Shown here piece by piece: positions 1 to 8,869 of a stretch of DNA of 64,000 bases. The stretch lies in the NCBI RefSeq assembly GCF_900157305.1, contig NZ_LS974202.1, forward strand, positions 2,542,001 to 2,606,000. Direction: 5' to 3'. The position numbers were made by a program, and so were the translations under genes. Source of the DNA: Mesotoga infera (GTDB lineage: Bacteria; Thermotogota; Thermotogae; Petrotogales; Kosmotogaceae). Positions within the stretch are counted from its first letter, which is position 1. Every line of letters begins with the position of its first letter. The notes beneath the pieces are model-generated. The model made no database searches, had not been told where the DNA came from, and saw nothing but the letters and a program-made list of their open reading frames with translations.

Positions 1-1
1 G

Positions 2-715
2 GCTTTCGCGAGTTCCTTCTACGATCCGGCGAGAGGGGAGTTCATTTTTGCAAGAGTAACCCGGCTCTTCCAAGGAGAGTTGCCGCTAATAGGTACCTCA
101 CTGGCAAGAACTGTCTTCAATTCTCTATCGCTATCGACGGTCGCGTCGGTCACGACCGTGGGGATCACTTTTTATCTTGCATGGACGGCCAGGAAGATCC
201 GTGGGGGGGCCAAGCAGCTGAAGATAGTCTCTCTCCTGGCTCTCTCGGTTACGCCTTCCATGATGGCCATTTCCTATCTCACCACGTTCGACTTTCTCCC
301 CGTTCCTTTTTTGATGCTGCTGTTATACTCTCTGGTGGCGCTTCCCGTTTCGTTGAACTATATCAACGGTCAGGTGCAGAACGCCGAGCTGGACTTTCTG
401 GAAGCGGCCACCCTCGACGGAGCATCGAGGGTGGCGAAACTCAGATATATGATTCTCCCGTTTTTCAAAAACACGCTGTTTTATGCAGGAACGGTCGTTT
501 TCGCGATTTCGATGGGCGAATTCGGCGGCTCTTTGATTCTCGGCGCACAGGATTTCCCCACTTTTGCGGTCGCCATATACAGATTGAACGGGAGCCGCTA
601 CCTTTTGGAGGCCCGGTTTCTCAGCTCGATACTCGGGCTGATGGTCATCTTGGCCGTCGCTATTGCCGGATATCTTCTTTCGAGATCCGGCCGTAGTAAT
701 CGCAGCATCGGCTGA
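2..715 (+). CDS. ABC transporter permease, ThiP/FbpB-like, 3' part only
   Basis: The reading frame is open from base 2 and runs off the left edge, so only the last 237 residues are seen. The segment is strongly hydrophobic with several membrane helices. It carries the ABC permease EAA loop (EAATLDGASR, about residue 133 of the visible part), where the ATPase docks. The following GEFGGSLIL segment resembles the thiamine (ThiP) and ferric iron (FbpB) permease family. Substrate cannot be read from this part; the binding protein and ATPase would be outside the window. Its 3' end overlaps the convergent nth gene by 56 bp, which is unusual and leaves no room for a terminator. Confidence 0.8.
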   Translation, partial: AFASSFYDPARGEFIFARVTRLFQGELPLIGTSLARTVFNSLSLSTVASVTTVGITFYLAWTARKIRGGAKQLKIVSLLALSVTPSMMAISYLTTFDFLPVPFLMLLLYSLVALPVSLNYINGQVQNAELDFLEAATLDGASRVAKLRYMILPFFKNTLFYAGTVVFAISMGEFGGSLILGAQDFPTFAVAIYRLNGSRYLLEARFLSSILGLMVILAVAIAGYLLSRSGRSNRSIG

Positions 716-1304
716 TCGCGCAATCCCTGCATCTGGGACCTACGGGTCTGCATATCTGGCGGCCGAACTCCACCATTGAACCGTTGACCGGCCCCCAGAG
801 ATGCGGCGAAATGATCTTCATTAGCGCAAACTCAGTCTCTCCTGGGGTTTTGGTCTTGACCCAGCCAAGCCTATTGGATATTCTGTGGACGTGCGTATCG
901 ACTGCGAGAGCCTCTTTCCCGAAGGATATGTTCAGAACTATGTTCGCCGTTTTTCTCCCGACGCCGGGTATGGAGGTCAGTTCTTCGATGGTGTCGGGGA
1001 CGCGGCCGTCGAACTTTTCCAGAAGTATTCTGGCACAGTTCACTATCCGTTCGGCCTTCTGGCGGTACATGCCCGATCGCATGATAAGCCCGTAAAGTTC
1101 CTCCGGTTTCGCCGCGGCGATCGACTCCACAGTAGGAAAGACAGAAAAGAGCTTCCTGGAAGCTTCGTCTGTGTTCTCGTCCCGCGTTCTCTGGCTCAGT
1201 ATGGTGCTTATCAGAACCTTGAACGGTTCCCTGTAACCGTGATCATGCTTGAAGTTTTCGATCATCCAGCAAGAAATGGCATCCGGCGAGCAGTCCTCAG
1301 ACAT
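660..1304 (-). CDS. nth: Endonuclease III, DNA glycosylase/AP lyase
   Basis: A base excision repair enzyme that removes oxidised pyrimidines and nicks abasic sites. The 214-residue length is normal. The helix-hairpin-helix SIPGVGRKTA begins at residue 111 with the catalytic Lys118, and the catalytic Asp136 lies in VDTHVHR. The C-terminus has the [4Fe-4S] ligands C185-X6-C192-X2-C195-X5-C201. The ATG start has a GGAGGGGG ribosome binding site inside the end of the upstream aminopeptidase gene; the two overlap by 8 bp and are probably co-transcribed. Its 3' end overlaps the convergent permease gene. Confidence 0.95.
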   Translation of the reverse strand: MSEDCSPDAISCWMIENFKHDHGYREPFKVLISTILSQRTRDENTDEASRKLFSVFPTVESIAAAKPEELYGLIMRSGMYRQKAERIVNCARILLEKFDGRVPDTIEELTSIPGVGRKTANIVLNISFGKEALAVDTHVHRISNRLGWVKTKTPGETEFALMKIISPHLWGPVNGSMVEFGRQICRPVGPRCRDCAISRCCDYYGRISKEDIRQ

Positions 1305-2709
1305 CGTCCCCCTCCAGGAAGGCCTTGTAGGCCCTGTAAGTTTCGTAAAGATCGGCCTTGGAGATTATCTCGTACGGCGAGTGCATTCCTAGGACAGGGA
1401 CACCAGCATCAAGAACGGTAACGCCCTTTTCGGCGAAGAACTTGGCCACCGTACCGCCGCCCCCTTTATCGACCTCGCCAAGCATAGCGTTTTGCCAGTG
1501 TATCCCCTTTCTGTTGAACAGTGCCCTCACCTTGCCGACGAATTCGGCGCTGGCCTCGCTGGTAGCCGACTTCCCTCTTGAACCGGTGTACTTGGATATG
1601 GCGATGCCGTAACCGAGCTTCGCCGTATTGACCGGATCGTAAACGTCTTTGAAGGTCGGGTCGAAAGCTGCCGCAACATCTCCCGATAGCATTCTCGATC
1701 TTTCCAGCAGAAAATCTATGGAATACATTTCGTCGATCATTGAAAGGTTCAACAGCCTCTCTATGAAGGTCACCCAGAAGCGGCTTTTGGCACCCGTCAC
1801 GCCTTCGCTACCAATCTCTTCTCTGTCGAAAAGGAGTACCATCGTCGTCCTGGAAGGCACTGCCGATTCCACAAGGTCGGCAAGGGCCGTCAACGCAGTG
1901 TAGGAACAGACTCTGTCGTCATGTGCGTAGGCGCCGATCATCGATCTGTCCAGACCTATATCTCTGGCTTCGAAGGCCGGTACTAGCTGAAAGTCGGCCG
2001 AGTAGAAATCCTCCTCCACCATTCCGTACTTCTCGTTGAGGAGCTTCAGGAACGTCAACTTAACGGGGTTTTCGATTTCGCCTGGTTCCGTCGCAGGAAT
2101 TGAAGCCGAAAGAGCGTTCAGGTCCTTCCCCTGAAAGACTTTCCTGAAATCCCCCTCTCTACCGTCCAGGTGCGGAAGGAGATCGGATATGACGAAGACC
2201 GGGTCCCCACTGTCCAGGCCTATCGACACGTCTATTACGGTTCCGTCCTTCTTCACGACCGTTCCGACGAAGGCGAGGGGTATGTTCAGCCACTGGTACT
2301 TTTTCACGCCGCCGTAGTAATGTGTCTTCAGAATCGCCAGCTCGGAATCCTCGACCAGGGGATAGGGTTTCAGATCGAGTCTGGGGGCGTCGAGATGGGC
2401 CGTGACCATGTCGATCCCCTCGGCGAGGTTCTCGCCCAGGACGGCGGCCACCAGAGACTTCCCATCCCTGGTTATATAGACACGTTCGCCCTTCTCGACC
2501 CGGTCGAGACTTTCCAGGGGTTTGAAGCCCCTTTCCACAAGATACTCGACAAGGAAATCGACGGCAAGCCTCTCGGTTTTTGCCCTGTCGATGAATTTCA
2601 TATACTCCTTCGCGTAAGCGAAGACGTTTTCGCCCTCGAGCGATAACCACAAGTTCTTTCTTTTGTAAACCAGTTGTTCGGAGAGTTTCTTAGCTTCCTC
2701 TTTTTTCAA
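1297..2709 (-). CDS. M18-family aminopeptidase
   Basis: A cytoplasmic zinc aminopeptidase of 470 residues that trims N-terminal residues from peptides. Metal ligands typical of M18 are visible: His105 in TAHLDAPRLDLKP, the Asp of AYAHDDRVCSYTA, the Glu pair in LLFDREEIGSEG, and the His of the C-terminal GMHSPYEI. The start is TTG, chosen because GCGGAGGTG lies 5-6 bases upstream. It is followed by nth in the same direction with an 8-bp overlap. Family is clear; whether it prefers acidic residues (aspartyl type) is not shown by the sequence. Confidence 0.9.
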   Translation of the reverse strand: MKKEEAKKLSEQLVYKRKNLWLSLEGENVFAYAKEYMKFIDRAKTERLAVDFLVEYLVERGFKPLESLDRVEKGERVYITRDGKSLVAAVLGENLAEGIDMVTAHLDAPRLDLKPYPLVEDSELAILKTHYYGGVKKYQWLNIPLAFVGTVVKKDGTVIDVSIGLDSGDPVFVISDLLPHLDGREGDFRKVFQGKDLNALSASIPATEPGEIENPVKLTFLKLLNEKYGMVEEDFYSADFQLVPAFEARDIGLDRSMIGAYAHDDRVCSYTALTALADLVESAVPSRTTMVLLFDREEIGSEGVTGAKSRFWVTFIERLLNLSMIDEMYSIDFLLERSRMLSGDVAAAFDPTFKDVYDPVNTAKLGYGIAISKYTGSRGKSATSEASAEFVGKVRALFNRKGIHWQNAMLGEVDKGGGGTVAKFFAEKGVTVLDAGVPVLGMHSPYEIISKADLYETYRAYKAFLEGDDV

Positions 2710-2836
2710 AATCGCACCTCCGCAGGAAATTACAAAAATTATTGGTACCCTTTATAAATCTTCCAATTGATTTTAGCCTAAAGCTCTCGCGATTTCATCA
2801 CACAACGTTTGATTAACAAACTCTCAGGAGGTTTCT

Positions 2837-2866
2837 TTCGACTTTCCGACTAAAGATGAGTATAAT
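2837..2866 (+). promoter_or_regulatory. Candidate housekeeping sigma promoter for the ECF sigma operon
   Basis: TTCGAC (2837-2842) and a perfect TATAAT (2861-2866) are separated by 18 bp, about 65 bp before the sigma factor start. The -10 is convincing; the -35 is poor. Confidence 0.45.
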
Positions 2867-2882
2867 TGGTATGAGATTGTTT

Positions 2883-2910
2883 GAACCCCGAACGTCTTTG
2901 TGACGTCATA
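2883..2910 (+). promoter_or_regulatory. Candidate ECF-type (autoregulatory) promoter
   Basis: GAACC (2883-2887) and CGTCATA (2904-2910) are spaced by 16 bp, matching the usual ECF layout of GAAC at -35 and CGTC at -10. Transcription would start near 2917, directly before the TTG start at 2934. Autoregulation through such a site is usual for ECF sigma factors; here it is inferred only from the sequence. Confidence 0.45.
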
Positions 2911-2933
2911 TAAGACAGATTAGGGTGGTCTGG

Positions 2934-3497
2934 TTGGACGAGAAGAAGCTGATAGACGGTCTGAAGAAGAAAAAGGTTTGGGCATACGAGGTTCTGTACG
3001 ACGATTACGCTCCCAGACTGGGCAGTGTCATTAAGTCTTATCTAGGTTACGACGATGTTGAAGACGTAGTTCAGGAGGTCTTCATAAAGGTTTTCAGGAA
3101 CATTCGAAAGTTTCGCGGCGACGCCAAGCTCTCGACCTGGTTGTACAGAATTGCCGTCAACATTTGCAAAGATACTCTGTCCAAAAGAAAGAGAAACAAC
3201 GAATTTCTTACAGACTTTCTCGAGAGCGAGGACAAAGTATCGATCGAACCGCCGGCATCCACCAACGTTTTCAGAGAGGTCATGGACGAGATGTCTTTCG
3301 AAGAGCTCATGAGCGTCGTTTCGAAGCTCTCTGAAGACGACAGGTTGCTCATAAAGCTTAGAGACATCGACGATCTTTCGTACGAAGAGATCGCCGAGAT
3401 ACTGGATAAACCGGTAGGCACCGTTAAAAGCAGATTGCACTATGCCCGAAAGCGTCTTAAAGAGCTTCTCGAGGAGGTAGGGTACATTGGACAATGA
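2934..3497 (+). CDS. RNA polymerase ECF-type sigma factor
   Basis: A 187-residue sigma-70 family protein of the extracytoplasmic function group. Region 2 (about residues 17-85) contains YDDVEDVVQEVFIKVFRN and the STWLYRIAVN segment. Region 4 (about residues 125-180) contains LSYEEIAEILDKPVGTVKSR, the helix-turn-helix that reads the -35. The first possible codon, GTG at 2925, has no spaced ribosome binding site; TTG at 2934 has AGGGTGGT 4-5 bases upstream and is preferred. It overlaps the next gene by 11 bp, which suggests translational coupling with its likely anti-sigma factor. Confidence 0.92.
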   Translation: MDEKKLIDGLKKKKVWAYEVLYDDYAPRLGSVIKSYLGYDDVEDVVQEVFIKVFRNIRKFRGDAKLSTWLYRIAVNICKDTLSKRKRNNEFLTDFLESEDKVSIEPPASTNVFREVMDEMSFEELMSVVSKLSEDDRLLIKLRDIDDLSYEEIAEILDKPVGTVKSRLHYARKRLKELLEEVGYIGQ

Positions 3498-3978
3498 AAG
3501 ACTTGTGCGCGTCATGGATCGAGAGATCCCTATCGAGGAACTGAGGGTAGAAGAGAAAATGGAACTCAAAGAGTACGCGAAAGCCCTGATGATTTTCAGG
3601 GAAAAATGCTGCTACAAACCTTCCAACCAGTCCAGGGACAGGGTCATCGCGAAAATCAAGAAGATGAAGACGAAACCTTACAGAATGCTGGGAACCGTGG
3701 TGGCCTGCATGATCGTGGGCTTCTTCTCCGTCAACTTCTTCACCAACAACACGATCCTCGTGAAGAGAAAGGGAGACCTCTATCAACTGGCCAACGTACT
3801 GGGTTACAGCAGCGGTTTGAACGAGAGACTGAAGGTCAATCTTTTGGCGACGGTCGATACGCAGAATAGAAACTCTGTCGCTATGATGGAGAGCGAAATG
3901 GAAAGATCTCTGGGTTTCCTGAGCTCCAGGCCAGAGCAGAACAATTTCGAGGTTTCGGGTATAAACACCACTTATTGA
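3487..3978 (+). CDS. Single-pass membrane protein, probable anti-sigma factor
   Basis: A 163-residue protein with a charged cytoplasmic N-terminal part (residues 1-65, Lys/Glu rich, one CC pair), one membrane helix (about 67-86) and an extracytoplasmic tail. It starts at TTG 3487, inside the end of the sigma gene, with GAGGAGG 7 bases upstream. This gene order (ECF sigma, overlapping one-helix protein, exported protein) is the standard arrangement for sigma/anti-sigma pairs. No HxxxCxxC zinc motif is present, so it is not a classical ZAS anti-sigma factor. The function is inferred from position and topology only. Confidence 0.65.
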   Translation: MDNERLVRVMDREIPIEELRVEEKMELKEYAKALMIFREKCCYKPSNQSRDRVIAKIKKMKTKPYRMLGTVVACMIVGFFSVNFFTNNTILVKRKGDLYQLANVLGYSSGLNERLKVNLLATVDTQNRNSVAMMESEMERSLGFLSSRPEQNNFEVSGINTTY

Positions 3979-4016
3979 TTTGACACACCCTCGGACACAG
4001 AAGGAGTGAAATCACC

Positions 4017-4898
4017 ATGAAAAAGCTGTCCATCCTGATAGTTCTGTTGTTGCTGGTTGGGCTGGCCTTTGGAAAGGACGCGGTTGAAGAGCTGAGCAAA
4101 CTGATCAACAATCTGAAGAACTCTTCATACGAGGTCGAAAGGTTTGTTCAGGAGAGCGGCATAGTAACGTTGGCAAGAAGCGAAAAGGTGGTAAAATCCG
4201 GTCCGTACAAACTGGTTACTTCCTATTCCTCGATCAAAGGTGAATTCGGCTGGGTGAGAAACAACAACGGTCAGTTCGCGATATTTTCCGATGAAGAGGT
4301 GGCCTTCGAGCCTTTAACTAATCTCAAAGATTCGGAGGACAACCTTATAGATATCTTCAACAACAAAAATTACACTATCTCACTGTTTCTCGATCTTCCC
4401 AACAGCACCAAAATCACTCTCTCCTCCGGCGGGTTGACCATGGAGGTCACTTTCGACAGTGGCTATCGCCTTTTGAAGCTCGTAAAGTCCTACCCCTTCC
4501 ATACAGTCAGCGTGAGTTATCGCAACTACTCCGATCTTTCCGGCGAAGGACTTGCAAGACTCACGAACGCGACCAGAGGCATGATCCTGGTCAGACCTCC
4601 GGTCTATCTCTCCGAGGCGATGATGGAGGAGTATTTTTCGTGGTCCTCCATGGATTTCGCGACCGACGGAAGGTCATATCTGTACACCCTTCTGATGTAC
4701 TCTCCCAGTTACGGAAAAATGATCCTGTACTTCTCCTTCAACAGCGAACCGGAAAATCTGCAGCAGTTCTCCATAAAAATGGCAGAAAGCAACGGCTTCA
4801 GTTACGCTCTTGAAAAGATCTCCAGCACATCAGCCCTGAGCCTTCTGGGTATGGTGGACTCGGCCACGCTAAGAAAGATTCTCGATAACCTTCACTGA
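4017..4898 (+). CDS. Exported LolA/RseB-like protein, possible envelope sensor
   Basis: A 293-residue protein with a clear signal peptide (residues 1-19, ending LAFG). The rest is beta-rich with alternating hydrophobic residues, which resembles the LolA/RseB fold: helical start (VEELSKLINNLKNS), then strands containing FVQESGIVTLARSEKVVKSG. It is third in the sigma operon with a 38-bp gap and an AGGAG site. RseB-type proteins regulate release of sigma from its anti-sigma factor, so a sensing role fits the position. Similarity is judged from pattern, not a search; it might instead be a simple target gene of the sigma factor. Confidence 0.55.
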   Translation: MKKLSILIVLLLLVGLAFGKDAVEELSKLINNLKNSSYEVERFVQESGIVTLARSEKVVKSGPYKLVTSYSSIKGEFGWVRNNNGQFAIFSDEEVAFEPLTNLKDSEDNLIDIFNNKNYTISLFLDLPNSTKITLSSGGLTMEVTFDSGYRLLKLVKSYPFHTVSVSYRNYSDLSGEGLARLTNATRGMILVRPPVYLSEAMMEEYFSWSSMDFATDGRSYLYTLLMYSPSYGKMILYFSFNSEPENLQQFSIKMAESNGFSYALEKISSTSALSLLGMVDSATLRKILDNLH

Positions 4899-4972
4899 AA
4901 AAACTCCGGCAACATTTAGATATACCACACGATAAACCAGCTTTTCAAGAAGCTTTCTCATAATCTTCTGGA

Positions 4973-4994
4973 TTTTATTGTATAATCAATAAAA
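4973..4994. promoter_or_regulatory. Perfect inverted repeat over the fur -10 box (Fur/PerR box candidate)
   Basis: TTTTATTG (4973-4980) and its exact reverse complement CAATAAAA (4987-4994) flank TATAAT (4981-4986). The TATAAT is the likely -10 of the downstream regulator gene, whose GGAGG site and ATG follow. An AT-rich palindrome over the promoter of a Fur-family gene fits autoregulation. It deviates from the strict 7-1-7 Fur/PerR box. Confidence 0.5.
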
Positions 4995-5016
4995 CGTATT
5001 TTGGAGGTCCTGACTG

Positions 5017-5442
5017 ATGGAAATTGAAGAGACGATCGCTCTTCTGAAGAGTAGAGGTTACAGGATAACTCCTCAGAGGGTAGCGATTTTGAGGATACTG
5101 AAAGACAACACCTGCCACCCCAACGTGGAAGATGTCTTCAGATCGGTTATAAAGATTTATCCAAACATTTCCATGGCTACCGTTTATAATGTCATGGAAG
5201 TGCTTGAAAGAGAAGGCATCGTCAAAGAGATAGCTGTTAGCAACGTCTCAAGACGCTACGATCCTAATGTGAATCCTCACGGCCATTTCATATGCAGGGT
5301 TTGCGAAAAAGTCTTCGATGTATCTCTCTCAAACATGCGCAGTCTGGGAAAGTGTATTCCTCACGAATTTGACGAATTTGCGATTGAATCGCTTGAAGTG
5401 ATATACAGAGGAGTCTGCAAAGACTGCAAAGACAAGACCTGA
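5017..5442 (+). CDS. Fur-family transcriptional regulator (PerR-like)
   Basis: A 141-residue metal-dependent repressor. The N-terminal winged helix (residues 1-85) includes YRITPQRVAILRIL and the recognition segment ISMATVYNVMEVLEREG. The dimerisation domain holds HGHFICRVC and the C-terminal CKDC, the paired CxxC structural zinc site. The HGH motif and absence of the long Fur C-terminal His cluster favour a PerR- or Zur-type protein, but metal specificity cannot be read with certainty. A 26-bp gap separates it from pheS; a shared transcript is possible. Confidence 0.88.
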   Translation: MEIEETIALLKSRGYRITPQRVAILRILKDNTCHPNVEDVFRSVIKIYPNISMATVYNVMEVLEREGIVKEIAVSNVSRRYDPNVNPHGHFICRVCEKVFDVSLSNMRSLGKCIPHEFDEFAIESLEVIYRGVCKDCKDKT

Positions 5443-5468
5443 AATCCAGTCAATTCCGGGGGTGCGAT

Positions 5469-6503
5469 ATGTTCAACGGGCTAGAAGGGGGACTTGAAGA
5501 AGTCCTAAGACGGATAATGGAAACGGCCAGCCTGAACGATCTTCAAGAAGTGAAGGCACGGTATTTGGGGAAGCAGGGACTGGTAACTTCTCTGATGAAA
5601 AATATAAAGGAAATCCCTCCCGAAAAGAGAAAGGAATACGGTAGAGAGGTCAACGAACTCAAGAATTCCATAGAAGAGGCGATAGACAACAGAAAGAACG
5701 AATTGGAAGAGCTTGGGAGACTCGCAAGGGAAGGTGCCGAGAGACCCGATTTCACTGTGCCGGGCAAGAGAAGAGATATCGGCTCCTATCATCTGATAAC
5801 TCAGGTTATGGAAGAGGTTCAGGATATCTGGGTCAGTATGGGTTTCGAAGTCACCACCGGTCCGGAGATCGAAACCTCTTACTACAACTTCGAGGCTTTG
5901 AACACTCCTGAATGGCATCCGGCGAGGGATATGCACGATACCTTCTATACCTGTGACGGCCAGCTTCTCAGAACGCACACCTCTCCGGTGCAGATCAGGG
6001 TCATGGAGTCGAGAAAACCTCCGCTGGCCATATTTTCTCCGGGAACCTGCTACCGTAAAGATACACCCGATACCACCCATCTCCCCATGTTCCACCAGTT
6101 CGAAGTGCTCCTCGTCGATAGAGGAACCTCGGTAAGCCATCTAAAAGGGACCCTGAACCATTTCGCCAAAAGGCTTTTTGGAGCCGACAGAAGGATCAGG
6201 CTCAGACCGAGCTTCTTCCCCTTCACCGAACCGAGTTTCGAGGTTGACGTTAGCTGCGGTATCTGCGGCGGCCAAGGTTGCAGGAGCTGCAGGGGTTCCG
6301 GCTGGCTTGAGATTCTCGGCGCCGGGATGGTCCATCCGAACGTCTTCAGAAACGTGGGTTACGACCCCGAAATCTGGAGCGGTTTCGCGCTGGGAACGGG
6401 GCTAGAGAGGATAGCGATGCTGAAGTACGATCTCGAAGATATAAGAGACCTGCTGAGAAACGACCGGAGATTTTTGAAAGGCTACAGGAGGGCGATCATA
6501 TGA
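5469..6503 (+). CDS. pheS: Phenylalanine-tRNA ligase alpha subunit
   Basis: The catalytic subunit of the alpha2-beta2 PheRS, 344 residues. The N-terminal coiled coil (about 1-85) binds tRNA-Phe. Class II motif 2 is seen in GTCYRKDTPDTTHLPMFHQ and motif 3 in GTGLERIAMLKYDLEDIR. FTEPSFEVDV forms the phenylalanine pocket wall. A four-cysteine insert near residues 258-276 (CGICGGQGCRSC) probably binds zinc. The stop overlaps the pheT start (ATGA). Confidence 0.97.
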   Translation: MFNGLEGGLEEVLRRIMETASLNDLQEVKARYLGKQGLVTSLMKNIKEIPPEKRKEYGREVNELKNSIEEAIDNRKNELEELGRLAREGAERPDFTVPGKRRDIGSYHLITQVMEEVQDIWVSMGFEVTTGPEIETSYYNFEALNTPEWHPARDMHDTFYTCDGQLLRTHTSPVQIRVMESRKPPLAIFSPGTCYRKDTPDTTHLPMFHQFEVLLVDRGTSVSHLKGTLNHFAKRLFGADRRIRLRPSFFPFTEPSFEVDVSCGICGGQGCRSCRGSGWLEILGAGMVHPNVFRNVGYDPEIWSGFALGTGLERIAMLKYDLEDIRDLLRNDRRFLKGYRRAII

Positions 6504-8869
6504 GGGTATGCCTCGAGTGGCTCGGTGACTTCATCGATATTGGCGATAGATCTGCGGATAGTATAAGCCGCTCGCTTTCTTTGAGCGGTACGGAGGTTGA
6601 GAGGATCGAGTATCCGTGGGCCGGACTGGAAGGGGCCGTCGTTGGAATGATAGAGTCCGTCTCCGTCCATCCCACCAGCGAAAGGCTTCTCGTGACCGTT
6701 GCGAACACAGGTGAAAGAAGGTTATCAATAGTCACCTCCGATACGACCGTGAAGGCAGGAGAGATGGTGGCCGTTCTCCCTGAGGGTTCGCTCTTCGACG
6801 GAAAGGCGATCACGACCAGAGAGTTCTCCGGCGTAAAGTCCGAAGGGATGTTCCTCTCTCTCCAGGAACTCGAAATCGAGGATAAGTCGCTTCACATAAT
6901 GCGACTTGAACACGGAAAGGTCGGAGAGGATCTGAAATCTCTGCTCAGGCTCGACTCTCCGGTGATCGAGGTCGAACTGACGGCAAACCGGGGTGACTGT
7001 CTTTCCATGATAGGCCTTGCCAGAGAGGTTGGGGCCGTGCTCGGTCTGAAGACTAGAAGACCTGCGGTCGAAAACGATATCGACACCGGGGAAGATCCGG
7101 TTTTAAAAGTTGCGATCGACGATCCAGGCTGCAGACGATATTCGGCCCTCCTGCTGGATGATGTAAAGATAGCCTCCTCTCCTTTTTGGTTGAAGAGAAG
7201 ACTGGTTGCCGCCGGACTGAGACCTATAAACAACGTCGTGGACATCACCAATTACGTGATGCTGGAGACGGGGCATCCCGTTCACGCTTTCGACGTGGAT
7301 AGAATCGGATCGACGAAAATCCTCGTCAGAAAAGCCAAAAACGGCGAAGAACTGGAGCTTCTCGACGGGCGTAAAGTCGGGCTGAACGAAAGTGATCTGC
7401 TGATAACCAACGGCGAGACTCCCCTTGCCCTTGCAGGAATAATGGGTGGCGAAGACTCGGGAATAGATTCTACCACCAATAGGGTCCTTCTGGAAGTTGC
7501 CGTTTTTGATCCTGTGAGAATAAGGAAGACCGCCAGAAGGCTCGGCATATCGACAGACAGCTCCTACAGGTTCGAGCGCGGAGTGGATTACACCGATTCT
7601 ATATACGTTCTGAAGCGCCTGGCCGGACTGATGGAAGAATTATGCGGTGGCAGAGTCGCCTCTAAGATAGTGGATGTGGGGCTGATCGAGAATCCCAAAG
7701 GGATTTTGCTCCGGAAAACCTTCGTCACGGAACGTCTGGGCAAGGAACTCCTGGATGGGGAAATAGAGAGAATTCTTACCAGCCTCGAGTTCGGCATCGA
7801 ACGTCGTGACGGGGGATGGAAGGTGACACCACCGGCCTTCAGGGCTTACGACACCACCCAGGAGGTTGATCTCGTCGAGGAGATAGGAAGGATCTACGGC
7901 TACGATCGCATAGACGATGAGCTACCCAGGATACTACCCGTTTCGATCGGTGTTCCGGGATACCTCAAAAGGCAACGCAAGTTGAAGGAGCTCATGGTCG
8001 CGAACGGTTTCGACGAGATTGTCAGTTATAGCTTCATGAACCCCGACGAGATAAGGAAGGTCGATGAAGAGATCTCCTGCGTCGCCCTTCAGAACCCGCT
8101 TTCGATGGACATGGCCGTTATGAGGCCCTCCATGATCTTCGGTATGCTTTCGGCCGCTTCCTACAATTTTCGCAGACAGAACAGGGACCTGAAACTCTTT
8201 GAGATTGGCTCGATTTTCTCCCCTGAACCCGGAAGAAGAGAGAACACCGCATTGGGCTTTGCGGCGATGGGCAGGGAGAATCCCCTCGACTTCTCGGACA
8301 AGAGAGCGATAGACTTCTTTACCGTAAAGGGAATGATCGAGGAACTCTTCTCGCTCTTCGGAGCTTACCCGCAGTTCGGTCAGATATCCAGAAGGTGGCT
8401 GGAACAGGGAAAGGCCGTGTCGGTTATGATAGACGGCAGAGAAGCAGGTTTCTTCGGGGCCTTCAGCCGCGGACTCGCCGATTCCCTATACGATATCAAA
8501 TCGGGGGAGCTTTACGTGGGCGAGCTCAATCTCACTCTGATCGATTCGATGCGGAGGGAGTTCACGGGTTCCAGGAGAATTTCACCTTTCCCAAGAGTAT
8601 CGAGAGACCTGTCTTTCCTGGTTCCCTATTCGCTCACCTACTCCGAGCTCGAAGGGATCATCGAATCGAGTCTCGAAGGTACCAGTTTTAGCGAGATAAG
8701 GGTCTCGGACATATACCGGGGAAAGGGTGTCGAGCAGGGTTACACGAGCGTCACGGTTACACTCGAGTTCGAGAGTTACGAGAGGACGCTGACAGACGAT
8801 GAGGTCAACGATTGTATGGCTAAAGTACTGGATATGACATCCAGAGCCGGAGTAAAACTACGTGGATGA
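6500..8869 (+). CDS. pheT: Phenylalanine-tRNA ligase beta subunit
   Basis: The 789-residue large subunit. An N-terminal OB-fold tRNA-binding domain (about 40-150), the B3/4 editing domain (about 200-390), the B5 domain, the catalytic-like core and a C-terminal anticodon-binding FDX-ACB domain (about 700-789, starting FPRVSRDLSFLVP) are all in order. Length is normal for the bacterial form. It is coupled to pheS by a 4-bp overlap and overlaps the next gene by 8 bp. Confidence 0.97.
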   Translation: MRVCLEWLGDFIDIGDRSADSISRSLSLSGTEVERIEYPWAGLEGAVVGMIESVSVHPTSERLLVTVANTGERRLSIVTSDTTVKAGEMVAVLPEGSLFDGKAITTREFSGVKSEGMFLSLQELEIEDKSLHIMRLEHGKVGEDLKSLLRLDSPVIEVELTANRGDCLSMIGLAREVGAVLGLKTRRPAVENDIDTGEDPVLKVAIDDPGCRRYSALLLDDVKIASSPFWLKRRLVAAGLRPINNVVDITNYVMLETGHPVHAFDVDRIGSTKILVRKAKNGEELELLDGRKVGLNESDLLITNGETPLALAGIMGGEDSGIDSTTNRVLLEVAVFDPVRIRKTARRLGISTDSSYRFERGVDYTDSIYVLKRLAGLMEELCGGRVASKIVDVGLIENPKGILLRKTFVTERLGKELLDGEIERILTSLEFGIERRDGGWKVTPPAFRAYDTTQEVDLVEEIGRIYGYDRIDDELPRILPVSIGVPGYLKRQRKLKELMVANGFDEIVSYSFMNPDEIRKVDEEISCVALQNPLSMDMAVMRPSMIFGMLSAASYNFRRQNRDLKLFEIGSIFSPEPGRRENTALGFAAMGRENPLDFSDKRAIDFFTVKGMIEELFSLFGAYPQFGQISRRWLEQGKAVSVMIDGREAGFFGAFSRGLADSLYDIKSGELYVGELNLTLIDSMRREFTGSRRISPFPRVSRDLSFLVPYSLTYSELEGIIESSLEGTSFSEIRVSDIYRGKGVEQGYTSVTVTLEFESYERTLTDDEVNDCMAKVLDMTSRAGVKLRG

